Assembly (NCBI GenBank): GCA_012517355.1
Contig: JAAYVD010000065.1
Location: 1 to 43,942 of the forward strand
DNA: 43,942 nucleotides
Direction of reading: 5' to 3'
Origin: Candidatus Rifleibacteriota bacterium
Lineage (GTDB): Bacteria > Muiribacteriota > Ozemobacteria > Ozemobacterales > Ozemobacteraceae
Positions 43,821 to 43,942 of this stretch are shown here, piece after piece. The notes under the pieces were generated by a model, which ran no database searches, was not told the origin of the DNA, and saw only the letters and a list, made by a program, of their open reading frames with translations. Each line of letters opens with the position of its first letter. Positions within the stretch are counted from its first letter, which is position 1. A program made the position numbers and the translations under genes.

Positions 43821-43942
43821 GGCGTCACGTCCTCCCCTTCCCCGGAGCCGGTCCCTCCCGGCGGCGGCCCGTCAGCCGCCTCACGCGCCGGGGTCCCTGC
43901 CCCGTCGATACCCTCGCTTTCCCCTGGTCCCTCGACCTCGCC
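43817..43942 (-). CDS. jetB: C-terminal end of JetB (partial)
   Basis: 42 codons enter from the right edge and stop at 43817-43819 within ATGA, overlapping the jetC start. The visible part (GEVEGPGESEGIDGAG, then ending GEGEDVTP) is Gly/Glu/Pro-rich and disordered, so identity rests on the conserved jetA-B-C-D order. JetB (DUF4194) is the kite-like partner of the motor. Confidence 0.6.
   Translation of the reverse strand, partial: GEVEGPGESEGIDGAGTPAREAADGPPPGGTGSGEGEDVTP

Overview
The window is very GC-rich DNA (about two thirds G+C or more) from a Gram-negative-type bacterium. It has Sec signal peptides, a lipoprotein, tightly overlapping operons, a PilZ protein, membrane sensors related to SpoIIE-type phosphatases, a STAS protein and a sigma54 activator. 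This repertoire fits a signalling-rich lineage such as Candidatus Riflebacteria/Ozemobacteria or a deltaproteobacterial relative. That placement is an impression from gene content, not a phylogenetic result. Almost every gene has an opposite-strand open frame because of the high GC; these shadows are omitted.

Left part (1-17.0 kb): a partial membrane sensor (minus), a secreted M20 peptidase, a PilZ-domain protein with an internal duplication, a small membrane protein, a secreted endonuclease/exonuclease/phosphatase-fold protein, a TerB/TPR protein, a spermidine-synthase-fold protein followed by a truncated NDH-2 relic, a DUF1810 protein, a flavin-binding PNPOx-like protein, two adjacent paralogues of an unrecognised family, and a lipoprotein.

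Centre (17.2-20.5 kb), the most interesting locus: a regulator with an N-terminal CARF-like (RtcR-type) domain, a sigma54 AAA+ domain with GAFTGA loop and a C-terminal HTH sits divergently from a 232-residue gene. That gene carries a near-consensus -24/-12 promoter (TGGCAC-N5-TTGC) about 50 nt before its start codon, and a 28-bp dyad lies in the shared intergenic region. No CRISPR array or cas gene is visible, so this looks like a stand-alone nucleotide- or RNA-end-sensing switch driving one gene of unknown, possibly ATP12-like, fold.

Right part (20.9-44 kb): a small secreted protein, a secreted ankyrin-repeat protein, an acetoacetate-decarboxylase-fold protein, two Cys-rich proteins, a DUF4258/YgiT toxin-antitoxin pair, a frameshifted maltokinase-like gene, an AbiEii-type nucleotidyltransferase pair, a STAS protein and a molybdate/tungstate ABC operon. 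These are followed by a decaying stretch (a receptor phosphatase, a secreted protein and an RlaP-like nucleotidyltransferase, all broken), a PIN-domain toxin-antitoxin pair, and a Wadjet defence operon (end of jetB, jetC, jetD) running off the right edge. The 34.8-44 kb part reads as a defence/mobile island.

An approximately 85-bp hairpin-rich dispersed repeat occurs in 11 copies at 8 loci, all in the same orientation whatever the direction of neighbouring genes. One copy lies in frame inside the maltokinase gene. A second repeat of about 94 bp occurs twice in inverted orientation. Several genes share an extended -10 promoter signature (TGGTAGAAT or close variants).
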